Assembly: GCA_018606805.1 (NCBI GenBank)
Contig: JAGYWI010000026.1
Coordinates: 1-37,716, forward strand
DNA length: 37,716 bases
Direction: 5' to 3'
DNA from: Candidatus Magnetomicrobium cryptolimnococcus
GTDB taxonomy: Bacteria > Nitrospirota > Thermodesulfovibrionia > Thermodesulfovibrionales > Magnetobacteriaceae
In this document: positions 1 to 9,200 of the stretch, in pieces
How positions within the stretch are numbered: the stretch's first letter is position 1
Layout: every line of letters starts with the position of its first letter
Position numbers and translations under genes: made by a program
Notes under the pieces: generated by a model
Databases searched by the model: none
The model's input: the letters and a program-made list of their open reading frames with translations, nothing else
What the model was told of the DNA's origin: nothing

Positions 1-465
1 GAGGTCATCATTTCTATATTGTGTGATTATAAGGGTAGAGATGTTAGAATGTTTATAAGGGAGATACTTGAGAGGATAAGGGAATTAGTAAAAGAAGAAA
101 CACTCCAAAGTAAATACATAAGACAATTGGAGATATTATCTAATTTACGAGATTTACAAAATTACGTAAGTGAGGAGGTAGATAAAATGGCTTTTATATT
201 TGATTTAACAAAAGATTATAGGTTCCAACAAGGCAGAGAGAAAGGCAGAGAGGAAGGCAGAGAAGAAGGTAGGGAAGAAGGTAGGGAAGAAGGGCTAAAA
301 GAGGGTATCGAATTGGCCTTAGAGCTAAAGTTTGGCTTTGATAGTTTAGAATTAATTGAAAAAATCAAGGCTATCAAAGACATACAACAATTAGAAAATA
401 TAAAGGATATTATAAAAAATACAAATACAGTAGCTGAATTTATTCAAAAGATTACAAGAGATTAA
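1..465 (+). CDS. Rpn-family recombination-promoting nuclease, C-terminal part (5' end outside window)
   Basis: The reading frame is open from base 1 with no stop before it, so the gene almost certainly begins upstream and only its C-terminal ~154 residues are here. The TTG at 19 is an internal codon rather than a convincing start. The visible part is highly charged and helical (FIREILERIRELVKEE, then a segment with SKYIRQLEILSNL). It continues into a run of G-R-E-E repeats and a helical tail. This layout, a nuclease core followed by a helical region and a Gly-Arg-Glu-rich linker, is characteristic of the Rpn (RpnA-E, PD-(D/E)XK) putative transposase family, which promotes RecA-independent recombination. 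The catalytic core is not in the window, so activity cannot be judged. Family assignment rests on the C-terminal pattern only. Confidence 0.72.
   Translation, partial: EVIISILCDYKGRDVRMFIREILERIRELVKEETLQSKYIRQLEILSNLRDLQNYVSEEVDKMAFIFDLTKDYRFQQGREKGREEGREEGREEGREEGLKEGIELALELKFGFDSLELIEKIKAIKDIQQLENIKDIIKNTNTVAEFIQKITRD
232..291 (+). repeat. 12-bp in-gene tandem repeat coding for G-R-E-E/K
   Basis: Five consecutive 12-bp units (GGCAGAGARRAA changing to GGTAGGGAAGAA) encode the GREE/GREK run in the Rpn-type protein. The last two units are identical, and the others differ mostly at silent or conservative positions. Such runs are a common length-variable linker in this family and are prone to slippage. 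Confidence 0.85.
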
Positions 466-751
466 AGGTGCGGGGGCGCACTCCCGTAAGGTTCATACTG
501 GGGAAGCATACTTTCGTTTAATATCAATACCGTTGGACATTACTTATGCTACAGGGCATAATTGAAAGTTAAAACACTTTCAGAGGCGCTTATTTTGAGC
601 CAGTCATTCAGGCTGTATCGCAATTAAAGGTTGATATTCAAAGTGGAGGAAAGTTGAAAATTGTTTTGTTGAATCTTAAGTGCGACACAGTCTCAATGAC
701 AAAAAGGGGATATTGCAGCTTATTAAATCGTGAAATGCGCTATAAAATAAA
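466..751. repeat. Intergenic spacer with a GGTGCG hairpin and one copy of a 59-bp dispersed repeat
   Basis: No gene is recognised here. Right after the Rpn stop, GGTGCG (467-472), a four-base loop and CGCACT (477-482) form a short stable hairpin. It could end transcription, but no T-run follows. Bases 646-704 match 32966-33024 at 50 of 59 positions, a dispersed repeat copied at both ends of the window. The rest (483-645) shows no coding signature, and the sequence suggests degenerate repeat remnants. Confidence 0.6.
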
Positions 752-1684
752 ATGGCTATTTTTATAATTAAAAAATTTATAATTTTCCTCATCCTTTTAC
801 TGGGGATAAGTTTTTTTGCATTTTTACTCTTATATGCCCTACCGGGTAATCCGGCCACCAGTCTTATAGGGCAGCACTCTTTGCCTGATGATTTAATACG
901 AATAAACAAGGCACTTGGCGCGGATAAAAGCTTCATAAGCCAATACATGGGCTATTTAAAGCTACTATTGCACGGTGAGCTTGGCCGCTCTTACTATACA
1001 AACAGGGCGGTCAGAGATGATATTTTACAAAAATTTCCAAATACCCTAACACTTGCACTATGGGCAATTTGTCTTGCCGGCACTACTGGTACTATTTTAG
1101 GGCTCATTGCAGGTATCCACAAAGATACCATAGTAGACAAAATAATAAATATAGTAAGTCTAACTGGGTTAAGTGTACCTGTTTTTTGGAGTGGATTATT
1201 ATTAATGCTTTTTTTTAGTTTTAAGCTTAGGATTTTACCGCCATCGGGAACTGGTGGGATACACTTTATAGTGCTTCCGGCACTTACGCTAACGCTACCA
1301 GCAATGGCTGGGATTGTTAGAATTACGAGGGCATCTGTACTGGAAATAATGGGCATGCCTTTTATGACAGTGCTTACGGCAAAGGGGCTTTCACGGTTTC
1401 GGATATACATGCTTCATTTACTAAAAAATGTAATGATACCACTAATAACAATTATAGCGCTTGATTTTGGCAGCTATTTAAATGGAGCAGTGCTTACGGA
1501 AACCATATTTGGATGGGATGGTATTGGAAGATATGCTATGGAGGGGATTTTGAAAAGGGATTACCCGGTGGTTTTAGCCTGTGTACTTGTTGGTACTGTT
1601 GTTTTTGTTGCAGTAAATACAATTGTGGATATTCTATATAAACTAATTGACCCACGCATTAGGATTTATAAAGATAATGTTTAA
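752..1684 (+). CDS. ABC transporter permease, DppB/OppB type
   Basis: 310 residues, normal for the family. The protein starts with the typical first membrane helix followed by an ALPGNPA motif, which matches the conserved 'PGDP' region after TM1 of DppB/OppB/NikB permeases. The conserved C-terminal segment has the EAA-type loop that contacts the ATPase, seen here as T-A-K-G-L-S-R with L-K-N-V nearby, and the ETIFGWDGIGR motif. About six membrane spans are visible. It would form a heterodimeric inner-membrane channel with the DppC-type product of the next gene, which it overlaps. ATG 752 is the only sensible start because an in-frame TAA lies just upstream. There is no obvious Shine-Dalgarno sequence. 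No solute-binding protein or ATPase gene is present next to it, so the substrate (peptide, nickel or other) is undetermined. Confidence 0.9.
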   Translation: MAIFIIKKFIIFLILLLGISFFAFLLLYALPGNPATSLIGQHSLPDDLIRINKALGADKSFISQYMGYLKLLLHGELGRSYYTNRAVRDDILQKFPNTLTLALWAICLAGTTGTILGLIAGIHKDTIVDKIINIVSLTGLSVPVFWSGLLLMLFFSFKLRILPPSGTGGIHFIVLPALTLTLPAMAGIVRITRASVLEIMGMPFMTVLTAKGLSRFRIYMLHLLKNVMIPLITIIALDFGSYLNGAVLTETIFGWDGIGRYAMEGILKRDYPVVLACVLVGTVVFVAVNTIVDILYKLIDPRIRIYKDNV

Positions 1685-2465
1685 ATACCTACCTGTTATA
1701 ACTATCAGCATTATTATACTGCTTACGACACTTGCACCAATAATAATACAACACGATCCCTTGGCAGTAGACCTTGATAGCATAAAAGAGCCCCCATCTC
1801 TAAAACATCCCTTTGGTACTGATAGTAAGGGACGGGACATACTAAGCCGCATTCTTTATGGAGGGCGCATTTCCCTTGCTGTAGCCTTGTTTGCTGGTGT
1901 AGTATCCCTTTCGATTGGCTTTACCGTCGGGCTTATTGCCGGTTACTATGCTGGCTGGGTAGATGCCTTATTGATGGCATTGGTGGATTTTTTATTATCC
2001 TTTCCATCATTGTTATTAGCCATAGGCATATCTATAGTCTTACCAGCCGGGGTGTTTACTGTTATATTTGCTATTTCTGCTGTTGGGTGGTTATCGTTTG
2101 CTCGGTTAATCAGGGGACATGTTTTAAGTATAAGGGAAATGGCGTACGTCGAATCAGCAAAGGCTTTGGGGTGCAGCGACTTAAGAATACTATTAAAACA
2201 CGTATTGCCTCAGTGTATACCAATTGGTATAGTTTTATTTGGCTTAAAGCTTGGTGGGTTTATTTTGACAGAGGCAGCACTGAGTTTTCTAGGGCTTGGC
2301 ACACCCCCACCCACTCCAAGCTGGGGAGCCATGATAAGTGAAAACCGCGCATACATACTCTCCGAGCCATGGATGGTTATCTTTCCTGGCATTTTAATAG
2401 CTATAACGGCTCTTTCTTTCAATCTTCTTGGAGATTTTCTCCAAAAAAAACTAACCCCTCGCTAA
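1677..2465 (+). CDS. ABC transporter permease, DppC/OppC type
   Basis: About 262 residues from ATG 1677. A TTG start at 1647 is possible but would overlap the previous gene by 38 bases. ATG 1677 overlaps the stop of the preceding permease by only 8 bases, the usual coupling geometry. The protein has the hallmark N-terminal helix, then HPFGTDSKGRDILSRILYGG, the signature of DppC/OppC permeases. The coupling loop is present (ESAKALGCSDLRILLKHVLP), as is a late AALSFLGLGTPPPTPSWG motif. It partners the DppB-type permease. The transporter is incomplete in this window: binding protein and ATPases would have to be encoded elsewhere. A hairpin immediately overlaps the stop codon. Confidence 0.92.
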   Translation: MFKYLPVITISIIILLTTLAPIIIQHDPLAVDLDSIKEPPSLKHPFGTDSKGRDILSRILYGGRISLAVALFAGVVSLSIGFTVGLIAGYYAGWVDALLMALVDFLLSFPSLLLAIGISIVLPAGVFTVIFAISAVGWLSFARLIRGHVLSIREMAYVESAKALGCSDLRILLKHVLPQCIPIGIVLFGLKLGGFILTEAALSFLGLGTPPPTPSWGAMISENRAYILSEPWMVIFPGILIAITALSFNLLGDFLQKKLTPR

Positions 2466-2486
2466 AAGAGGGGTCTTACGTTTTAT
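2455..2486 (+). terminator. Rho-independent terminator of the permease pair
   Basis: CCCCTC (2455-2460) pairs with GAGGGG (2468-2473) across a seven-base A-rich loop and is followed by TCTTACGTTTTATT. The stem overlaps the last codons of the permease gene. It lies between two convergent genes and could serve both. Confidence 0.6.
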
Positions 2487-2494
2487 TATATAAT

Positions 2495-2917
2495 TTATAC
2501 ACCCATTTCATCTCTGAATTTTTCTTCTTCTTCTTGCTCTGTCTTACACTCAATACAGAGGGTTGTTACAGGTCTTGCCTTCAAACGCCGTATACCAATA
2601 TCATTGCCGCAAAGCTCACATTTACCATACGTACCATCGTCTATTTTATCCAGGGCTACTTCTATCTTCTTAAGTAATTTCTGTTCTCTGCCTCTTAATC
2701 GCAACATAAAATTCCTATCAATTTCAGCGCTTGCTTGATCTCCTAAGTCAGGGTACAAAATATTATCCGGTATGGTATTAATCGCCTCTCCTGCATCAGT
2801 TAGTAGCTGGCGTTTTAACTCTAACAGTTGGTTTCGTATTTCCTGGATGCCGTCTTCCCTTTTCACTTCTAAGACTTTCTCTGGTTTACTTATCCTATGT
2901 TCTTTTGTTCTAGACAT
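2495..2917 (-). CDS. dksA: DksA/TraR-family zinc-finger transcription factor
   Basis: 140 residues from ATG 2917, which is chosen because GGGGGT lies five bases upstream. ATG 2935 and TTG 2947 are in frame but lack a ribosome site. A coiled-coil N-terminal half (EIRNQLLELKRQL) is followed by the D-x-x-D-x-A loop (PDLGDQA, D57 and D60) that reaches into the RNA polymerase secondary channel in DksA. A four-cysteine zinc finger follows (C100, C103, C121, C124, as CELCG and CIECK). In known systems DksA potentiates ppGpp control of rRNA and amino-acid promoters, which fits with the rel gene in this window. All key residues are present. It is divergent from trpE and may share a regulatory region with it. 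Confidence 0.93.
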   Translation of the reverse strand: MSRTKEHRISKPEKVLEVKREDGIQEIRNQLLELKRQLLTDAGEAINTIPDNILYPDLGDQASAEIDRNFMLRLRGREQKLLKKIEVALDKIDDGTYGKCELCGNDIGIRRLKARPVTTLCIECKTEQEEEEKFRDEMGV

Positions 2918-3071
2918 TTGACCCCCGTATTTCATTATATAACCCAAATTAGCTTTTTATTATTAATGACCTTTTAAATAATCTTTATTGTAACATTTTA
3001 TTTAAATAATTTATAATGTATTTTTGATAAAAACGATGAATAATATTTTTTTATATATTTTTAAATAATCA

Positions 3072-3100
3072 AATGTTTTATATAAAACTTATTGTACAAT
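3072..3100 (+). promoter_or_regulatory. Candidate trpE promoter
   Basis: The very AT-rich 2918-3113 spacer holds divergent promoters for the dksA-like gene and trpE. TACAAT at 3095-3100, 13 bases before the trpE ATG, is a reasonable -10. The matching -35 around 3072-3078 is weak. No leader peptide with tandem Trp codons and no T-box structure was seen. Confidence 0.28.
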
Positions 3101-3113
3101 AGATGATTTCTTT

Positions 3114-4640
3114 ATGAAAAAAAACGAGATAAAACCATCAAAAGCAGAGTTTTTGGCAACTACAAACAAAACTTCTATACCTACTATTTATAAAGAGATA
3201 AGATACAACAAACCAGCCTTATATTATGAATGCTTCAGACAGAAAAACAGTTTTCTCCTTGAAAGCATAAAAGGTTCTACAAAGATAGCTAGATATTCTT
3301 ATATTGGTTGGAGTCCTTATTTGATTTTTAAGGTAGATAACTCCCATGCCAAAATCTACACTAACACAGGCAAACATTTTTCAATTGTCGGAAAAACACC
3401 ATTAAGTGCACTTAAGAGTATCGTAACCTCCTACTGTCAAAGCCCAGCCATAGAACTAACACCATTTCAGGGAGGGGCTGTCGGGTTTTTTAGTTATGAC
3501 TTTGTCCGCTTTTTTGAAAAAATTCCAACAAAGGCAATAGATACACTAAGACTGCCAAAGGCTCATTTTTTAATGGTTGATAAGCTAATTGCCTTTGATC
3601 ATAAAAAAAGGCAGGCATGGCTGATTTGTTGTCCAGAGGCTCAAAACATGTTTAATACCAGCAACAGTGAAATAGACTGGCGGCATTCTTATGAACAAGC
3701 CGTAACTGTAATAAATGACTGCCAATATCAAATTGATGAGTTTCTAAAGTACACTAAAGAGCCCTCTATTACTAAAAGTAATAGCAGCAAGGTAGAGATA
3801 AGCTACGGTATGTCAAAATCTGCATATATGGATATGGTCAAACAAACCCTAAAATACATAGCGGCCGGCGACATATTTCAAGCAAACTTATCACAAAGGG
3901 TAGCTGCCAACATTGAAAATAATGACCCGTGGATACTTTATAAAAAACTCTCTACTATAAATCCATCACCCTTTGCCTGCTATTTTGACTTTGGTGATTA
4001 CTCCATAGTAAGTTCTTCACCTGAAAGACTTGTAAGGGCACAAGTGTCAAACCATAATGGGCAAAAAATAGTAATAGCAGACACAAGACCGATTGCCGGG
4101 ACAAGGCCACGAGGGAAAAACACGTTAGAAGATGAACGCTTGCGCTCAGAGCTCCTCATTAATGACAAAGAAAGGGCTGAACACATCATGCTTATTGACT
4201 TGGAAAGAAATGACCTTGGCAAGGTAAGTGACTACGGCACTGTTACAGTTGATGAGCTGATGATAACCGAGGATTACTCACACGTCATTCATATAGTATC
4301 TAATGTAGCAGGACAGCTAAATGCTAAAAAGGATTGCTTTGACTTGATTCGAGCAATGTTTCCAGGGGGCACCATCACGGGTGTACCAAAGGTGCGGTGC
4401 ATGGAAATCATAGATGAATTGGAACCAGTTGTGCGCGGGCCATATACAGGCTCTGCTGGCTATTTCGGGTTTTCTGGCAACATGGATACTAATATAATTA
4501 TAAGGACATTTGTTATCAAAGACGAAACCGCCTATGTACAAGCAGGTGCTGGCATTGTTGCAGATTCAGACCCTGAAAGGGAATACTACGAAACACTTAA
4601 AAAGGCTGAGGCTTTAATAAAAACACTTAGGGAAATTTAA
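3114..4640 (+). CDS. trpE: Anthranilate synthase component I
   Basis: 508 residues, typical length. It converts chorismate and ammonia/glutamine to anthranilate, the first step of tryptophan synthesis, together with a TrpG amidotransferase. The N-terminal part holds the LLES motif (48-51) that forms the tryptophan feedback site in TrpE. The chorismate-binding half has PIAGTRPRG with Ala328, the residue that in PabB is a lysine, so this favours TrpE over aminodeoxychorismate synthase. LIDLERNDLG and VQAGAGIVADSDPE are also present. One motif, PGGTITGVPK, looks PabB-like, where TrpE usually has PAGTVSGAPK. No trpG or other trp gene lies nearby. There is no strong Shine-Dalgarno sequence. The next gene follows after 18 bases and is probably cotranscribed. 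Confidence 0.9.
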   Translation: MKKNEIKPSKAEFLATTNKTSIPTIYKEIRYNKPALYYECFRQKNSFLLESIKGSTKIARYSYIGWSPYLIFKVDNSHAKIYTNTGKHFSIVGKTPLSALKSIVTSYCQSPAIELTPFQGGAVGFFSYDFVRFFEKIPTKAIDTLRLPKAHFLMVDKLIAFDHKKRQAWLICCPEAQNMFNTSNSEIDWRHSYEQAVTVINDCQYQIDEFLKYTKEPSITKSNSSKVEISYGMSKSAYMDMVKQTLKYIAAGDIFQANLSQRVAANIENNDPWILYKKLSTINPSPFACYFDFGDYSIVSSSPERLVRAQVSNHNGQKIVIADTRPIAGTRPRGKNTLEDERLRSELLINDKERAEHIMLIDLERNDLGKVSDYGTVTVDELMITEDYSHVIHIVSNVAGQLNAKKDCFDLIRAMFPGGTITGVPKVRCMEIIDELEPVVRGPYTGSAGYFGFSGNMDTNIIIRTFVIKDETAYVQAGAGIVADSDPEREYYETLKKAEALIKTLREI

Positions 4641-4658
4641 TTTAACTTAGGAGTATAT

Positions 4659-6020
4659 ATGTACATCTTAAATGATAGCGAGAGAGATTTTCTTATTGGT
4701 ATAGATTACGCACTTCTTACAAATAAGGAAAAAGAAGTATTAGCACGCAAAACGCTGGAAGTACCAGATGGCGGTATTATCGTTGAACTTGGAACGGCAA
4801 AGGGTGGAGCTACTTCTATATTTCACCGTTTTGGTCAAGGAAAAAATGTAAGTATTTATAGTTATGACCTAAATCCATGTACAGAGGCTAGAGCTATATT
4901 TACAGGCGAAACAAATGTAACATTTATTCAATCCACAACTCACGATGCTGCTATGCAGTGGATAGGGAAAAACCTCGCAATTGATTTATTATTTGTTGAT
5001 GCAGGCCATATGTTCGTTGATATATTTAATGATTTTAATGATTGGGTTGCCTGTTTAAAAAAAGGTGGTACTATCATATTCCACGACGTAGATACTAAGG
5101 CGTTTGGTGGACTCAATTTCTTGGGGGTAAAACTCTTCTGTGATACTATTTTACGCCTAAATCTTCTTACAAATCCTGAACAATTTGATACAATGTTGTG
5201 TGGTGTGATAGAAACTCCGGGCATAAAGGTAACATTTGCAGATAGCATGGAAACATTCACAGCTATTGCTAAAAACGCTGTAGAGGTTATAGAGTACTAT
5301 AGAGAGCGCTTTTTAGATTTCCTATCTGTTGAAAAACATGACACAACCTTAGATGGACCCAAAATACTATCGTACTTAGGACCACATGTTAAAATTAACT
5401 GTTTTATTTTTGCCTATATACTTATAAATTGGTTGCGAGAAATTTTCAATAACCCTGCCGTCTCTTCAAAAAAATTGGCATTTGTAAATAAAATCCTATC
5501 ACACGCATGGAATCTTTCAGCATGGAACAACGCTGTAACGTTGATTGACTATGGCAGGGGATGTCATAAATTTCCTGCTAAAAAACTTGATATTTCCATG
5601 ATTAAGGATGTTAATGATTTGTCTAAATTTGTTGCTCTGGAAGAGTCAAAACTTCAGGCTGTATGGCAAATAGCAGGACCGGTTTTTGAAAAAATAGTTA
5701 AACTCTTAGAGAATGAATTTATCAGTCTATCAAACCTAAACTCCTATGAAAACTACAAACGCTTTATTATCTTTGGAGCAGGCCCTACGGGGATTCAATG
5801 CTGCGAGGAACTATTAAAAAATAACCGTACCGTTATAGCATTTATTGATAATATGTACATAAATGGAAGTACTTTTAATGGTTATTCAGTGTATACACCT
5901 GAGTTCTTTTTCAAAGAAGATCTATCCTATGATGCAGTAGTTCTTGGCTCCAAAGGACTTAAGTGGCAAATGTATATACAATTAGTAAGCCTTGGTTATG
6001 ATAGTAAAGTCTTTTTTTGA
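4659..6020 (+). CDS. Class I SAM-dependent methyltransferase with C-terminal Rossmann-like domain
   Basis: 453 residues, preceded by TAGGAG six bases before the ATG. The N-terminal ~190 residues form a methyltransferase fold of the Methyltransf_24 type. It has a SAM-binding VELGTAKGG loop (42-50), an acidic residue after the next strand (YDLNP), DAGH (114-117) and an HDVD metal/substrate-like motif. The middle (~190-365) is helical and unassigned. The C-terminal ~85 residues contain FIIFGAGPTG and a following strand ending in FIDN, a nucleotide-binding Rossmann motif like that in PglD-type sugar-modifying proteins. In similar multi-domain proteins these parts act in surface glycan or natural-product modification. 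The substrate is unknown. It lies directly after trpE, but a tryptophan-related role is not evident. Confidence 0.75.
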   Translation: MYILNDSERDFLIGIDYALLTNKEKEVLARKTLEVPDGGIIVELGTAKGGATSIFHRFGQGKNVSIYSYDLNPCTEARAIFTGETNVTFIQSTTHDAAMQWIGKNLAIDLLFVDAGHMFVDIFNDFNDWVACLKKGGTIIFHDVDTKAFGGLNFLGVKLFCDTILRLNLLTNPEQFDTMLCGVIETPGIKVTFADSMETFTAIAKNAVEVIEYYRERFLDFLSVEKHDTTLDGPKILSYLGPHVKINCFIFAYILINWLREIFNNPAVSSKKLAFVNKILSHAWNLSAWNNAVTLIDYGRGCHKFPAKKLDISMIKDVNDLSKFVALEESKLQAVWQIAGPVFEKIVKLLENEFISLSNLNSYENYKRFIIFGAGPTGIQCCEELLKNNRTVIAFIDNMYINGSTFNGYSVYTPEFFFKEDLSYDAVVLGSKGLKWQMYIQLVSLGYDSKVFF

Positions 6021-6078
6021 AAAAAAGAAGGAAAAGAGGTGTGGGGGAAGAACAGGGAGGTGTGCTGCCACCCCCCCT
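6019..6078 (+). repeat. A-rich then G-rich intergenic repeat element, copy 1
   Basis: Directly after the methyltransferase stop the sequence runs AAAAAAGAAGGAAAAGAGG, then GTGGGGGAAG, then GGGAGGTG (6055-6062) paired with CACCCCCC. The A-rich/G-rich order and hairpin recur, in the same orientation relative to a gene end, after rel (21071-21165, minus) and in the 32585-32665 spacer. It may act as a terminator. Confidence 0.5.
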
Positions 6079-6081
6079 ATT

Positions 6082-6097
6082 AAAAATCATGATTTTT
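6082..6097. other. Perfect 16-bp palindrome
   Basis: AAAAATCATGATTTTT is fully self-complementary and lies between the convergent methyltransferase and kinase genes. It could be a dyad operator or part of a bidirectional terminator. A similar CATGATTTTTTTTCAATA stretch occurs at the 3' end of the kinase gene (~6222), so part of the spacer may be a duplication. Confidence 0.5.
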
Positions 6098-6203
6098 CAA
6101 TAAGTTATCAAACTTAAGTCGAGTTGTGTCAATACCGTAACTCATTAAAAATCAAAACAAATTTAAGAGGGGGGCAGAATGTCGGATTTGTCCATTATAA
6201 TTT

Positions 6204-9200
6204 TTAAAATATTTTAGAAAACCATGATTTTTTTTCAATAGGCTCTTCATTTAGCTGTTTTACTATATTATAAATAGTCTTTTTAGCCATATCCATATTA
6301 ACCCATCCAAAACCTCTCATTTGTAATTCCTTTGAAAGCATTACAATATCATCATCACTAAAAATCAAGCTGTCTGTTTTGCCACTTTGAAAAATCATTC
6401 GATGTACAAAATTTTTCAGATACGGTTTAACTCCATCATCCCATCCACCTATTTTACAGTAACGCAGTTGCCACTCCAGATACCAAAACGTAATTGAATA
6501 GTCCTGTCCTCCAGCCACCAGATAACGACCATCAGCACTTAATTGCACACACGTTACTGGCTTAGTGTGTCCTGTCATTACTCTTAGACACTCCCCTGTA
6601 TTTATATCCCAAAGCCGTATAGTCGTATCCGCACTTACCGACACCATATACTTAGCATCATTAGTAATATCAATAGCATTAATTGCTTTAGTGTGTAAGC
6701 TACACGTATAAACGGTCTTATCTGTAGCCACATCCCAGACCTTTATAGTACCATCAGCACTGCCTGTTATAGCGTATTTACTATTAGCGCTTAAACGTAC
6801 GCAAGTAACAGCATTTTCGTGATTAAACACCTGCACAGGAAGTTTTACCTGCTCATCAAGCACCCAAAGGCTTGCAGAGCCATCCTTACTACCTACAAGC
6901 ACATGTCCTACATCTACTCCTAACGATATAGACGTTGCCTCATTATTATGACCATACATAGTATACTTATTTTCTTTCGATACCATATCCCATATTTTAA
7001 TAGAACCATCTTTAAAGCATACAGTGGCATATTTGCCAAAACTATCCATATCTAAAGCAGTTATCATACCCCTTTTACCCTGAAACACATGGGTACATTC
7101 ACCACTTTCTGCATCCCAAAGCCTCAACGTACCATCCACACTTGTTGATAGCACCGAATCACCATTTGGCGTAATCATTAACCCTGTTATCTTTCTCTTA
7201 TGTCCTTGTAGTATGCGAAGTCTATCCCCTGTTTTCATGCTTAACATCTTAATTACACCATCGTTTGTCCCTACCACTAAGTATTCCTTAAATTTATTAA
7301 ACGCAATAGCAACTATCTCTGTATAATCCTCGTAGACCTTTTCTTTCCAAGAATTAAGCAACCTTTCCTTTGGTAGTATGTTTGTAAGTGCAGATATAAC
7401 ACTATTGGTTTCATTATCAAGTTTAATATCCCTAATATTGCGCAATTTATCTATTATATCAAGGGCTTCCTTTATTAGCCCTTTTTGAATAAATATTTCA
7501 GCTTGTCTAATGGAGTCGCTATAACGCTTATCAACAATAAGTGCTTGGTGAACAAGCCTTTCTTGCATTTGTACAAGCTTATTTCTTATTCCCTTTGGTT
7601 TTAACCAACCAAAGCCACGACAGCCCAACTCCCTGACCATGCGTTTAAACTCCTCATCAGTCCACAAAGGAGCAAGTTTTTGTCTTATTGGTTTATTTCT
7701 CAGATAAGGGGTATGGAGTGTTAAAAAATTTTCAATATATGGCAGTGCTCCGTCATCCCATTGGGCAAAATCTTTAACCTTGAGGTCCCATTCAATATAC
7801 CACATATTGACATTACCAAGATGATTGCCAGATAGTACGTATTTACCATCAGAGCTAAATGCAGAGGCGGTAATATTACCAGTTAGCCCTTCAAAAGCTT
7901 GGAAATATGAGCTGCTTCCAAACTGCCATATACGGAGCGTTCCATCACTGCTACCAGAAAGTAGGAACTGGCCATCAGGACAATACGCCAACGTATTAAC
8001 ATAACCGTCATGTCCTTCAAAAACCGTATTTGGCTCGGCTGTTTCCATATCCCATATCTTAATACTCCTATCTACTCCACAAGATGCTACATACTTACCA
8101 TTAGGACTAAACACCAATGCCTTCACCTCATCCATATGCCCCATAAAAACCCTTTGACGCTCACCTGTTGGTATATCCATCATGTACACAAGAGGCTCAC
8201 CAGCACTATAAACAAAGCTGCTGCCATCAGGACTCATGCTTATAGCACTAACACCGCTTTTAAGCCCTTTATATACCTTAACCTCGTTACCTGTTTCCAC
8301 CTCCCAAAGCCTTATGGTTTTATCCAAGCCACCAGAAAACAAGAAACGCCCATCAGCCCCCAACGCTATAGCCCTAACCCCTGCCACATGATTGTTAAAT
8401 ACACGTACACAGGTACCATCTTTTATACTCCACATCCGTATGGTTTTATCCATACCGGCTGATATAACAAAAGGCGCCATTGGCACAAACAAACATGCCG
8501 TAACTTCCCCCTCGTGCCCTTTTAGTACATGTATAATCCTACCAGTACTACTTTCTCGTAGTATAAGAGTCCCATCGGCACTTGCTGATAATAACATACG
8601 ATTGTCTAAACTAAAGGCAAGGCAGTTAATAGCCCCTCTGTGGTCTTCAAAGAGTCTAACGTTACGGGCAGAGTGTATCCTATTTCTTATACATAGACAT
8701 GCTAAGCGGTCAAGTATTTCCTGCGCCCTGCTGTCGTTTTCATAGCCTTTTAAGGCTCTGGCATATTTTATCTCCTCAATGGCTTCTCTAAACTGGCCAA
8801 CCTTTAGATGCTCCCATGACAGCTTTATTTTGTTTTGGAAGGTACTCGTACGCTCAAGGTCTTCTTGCTCCTGGCTTTTAGCAAGTTCTATTAAGCGATT
8901 GCTTACCCACTCAATACGCAACCACCCAAACCCTCTATGTTTAAGCTCATTAATTAGAGCGTTAAAATCCTCCGCTTCCCACTCCGGCATACCACGACGT
9001 ACTAATGTGTTTTGTAAGTATGGGGTATGAATTTTTAGAAAATTCTTAACGTATACATCAGCACTTATATCATAGTCAACAAAAGCCTTAATATCTGGCT
9101 CCCAGTCAAGGTACCAACTCCTTACCGTGCCATCTTCCATAGCAGCAAGAAAAACACGAGCCTCAGCACTTATAGATAGTGAATTAATAGCCCCCGAATG

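Noticed and set aside
676-948. 90-codon minus-strand frame over the permease start
   Set aside because: It is antisense to the DppB-type gene and without family resemblance or ribosome site.
2918-3113. Riboswitch or trp attenuator ahead of trpE
   Set aside because: No leader peptide with tandem Trp codons, no T-box conserved sequence and no antiterminator pair could be found.
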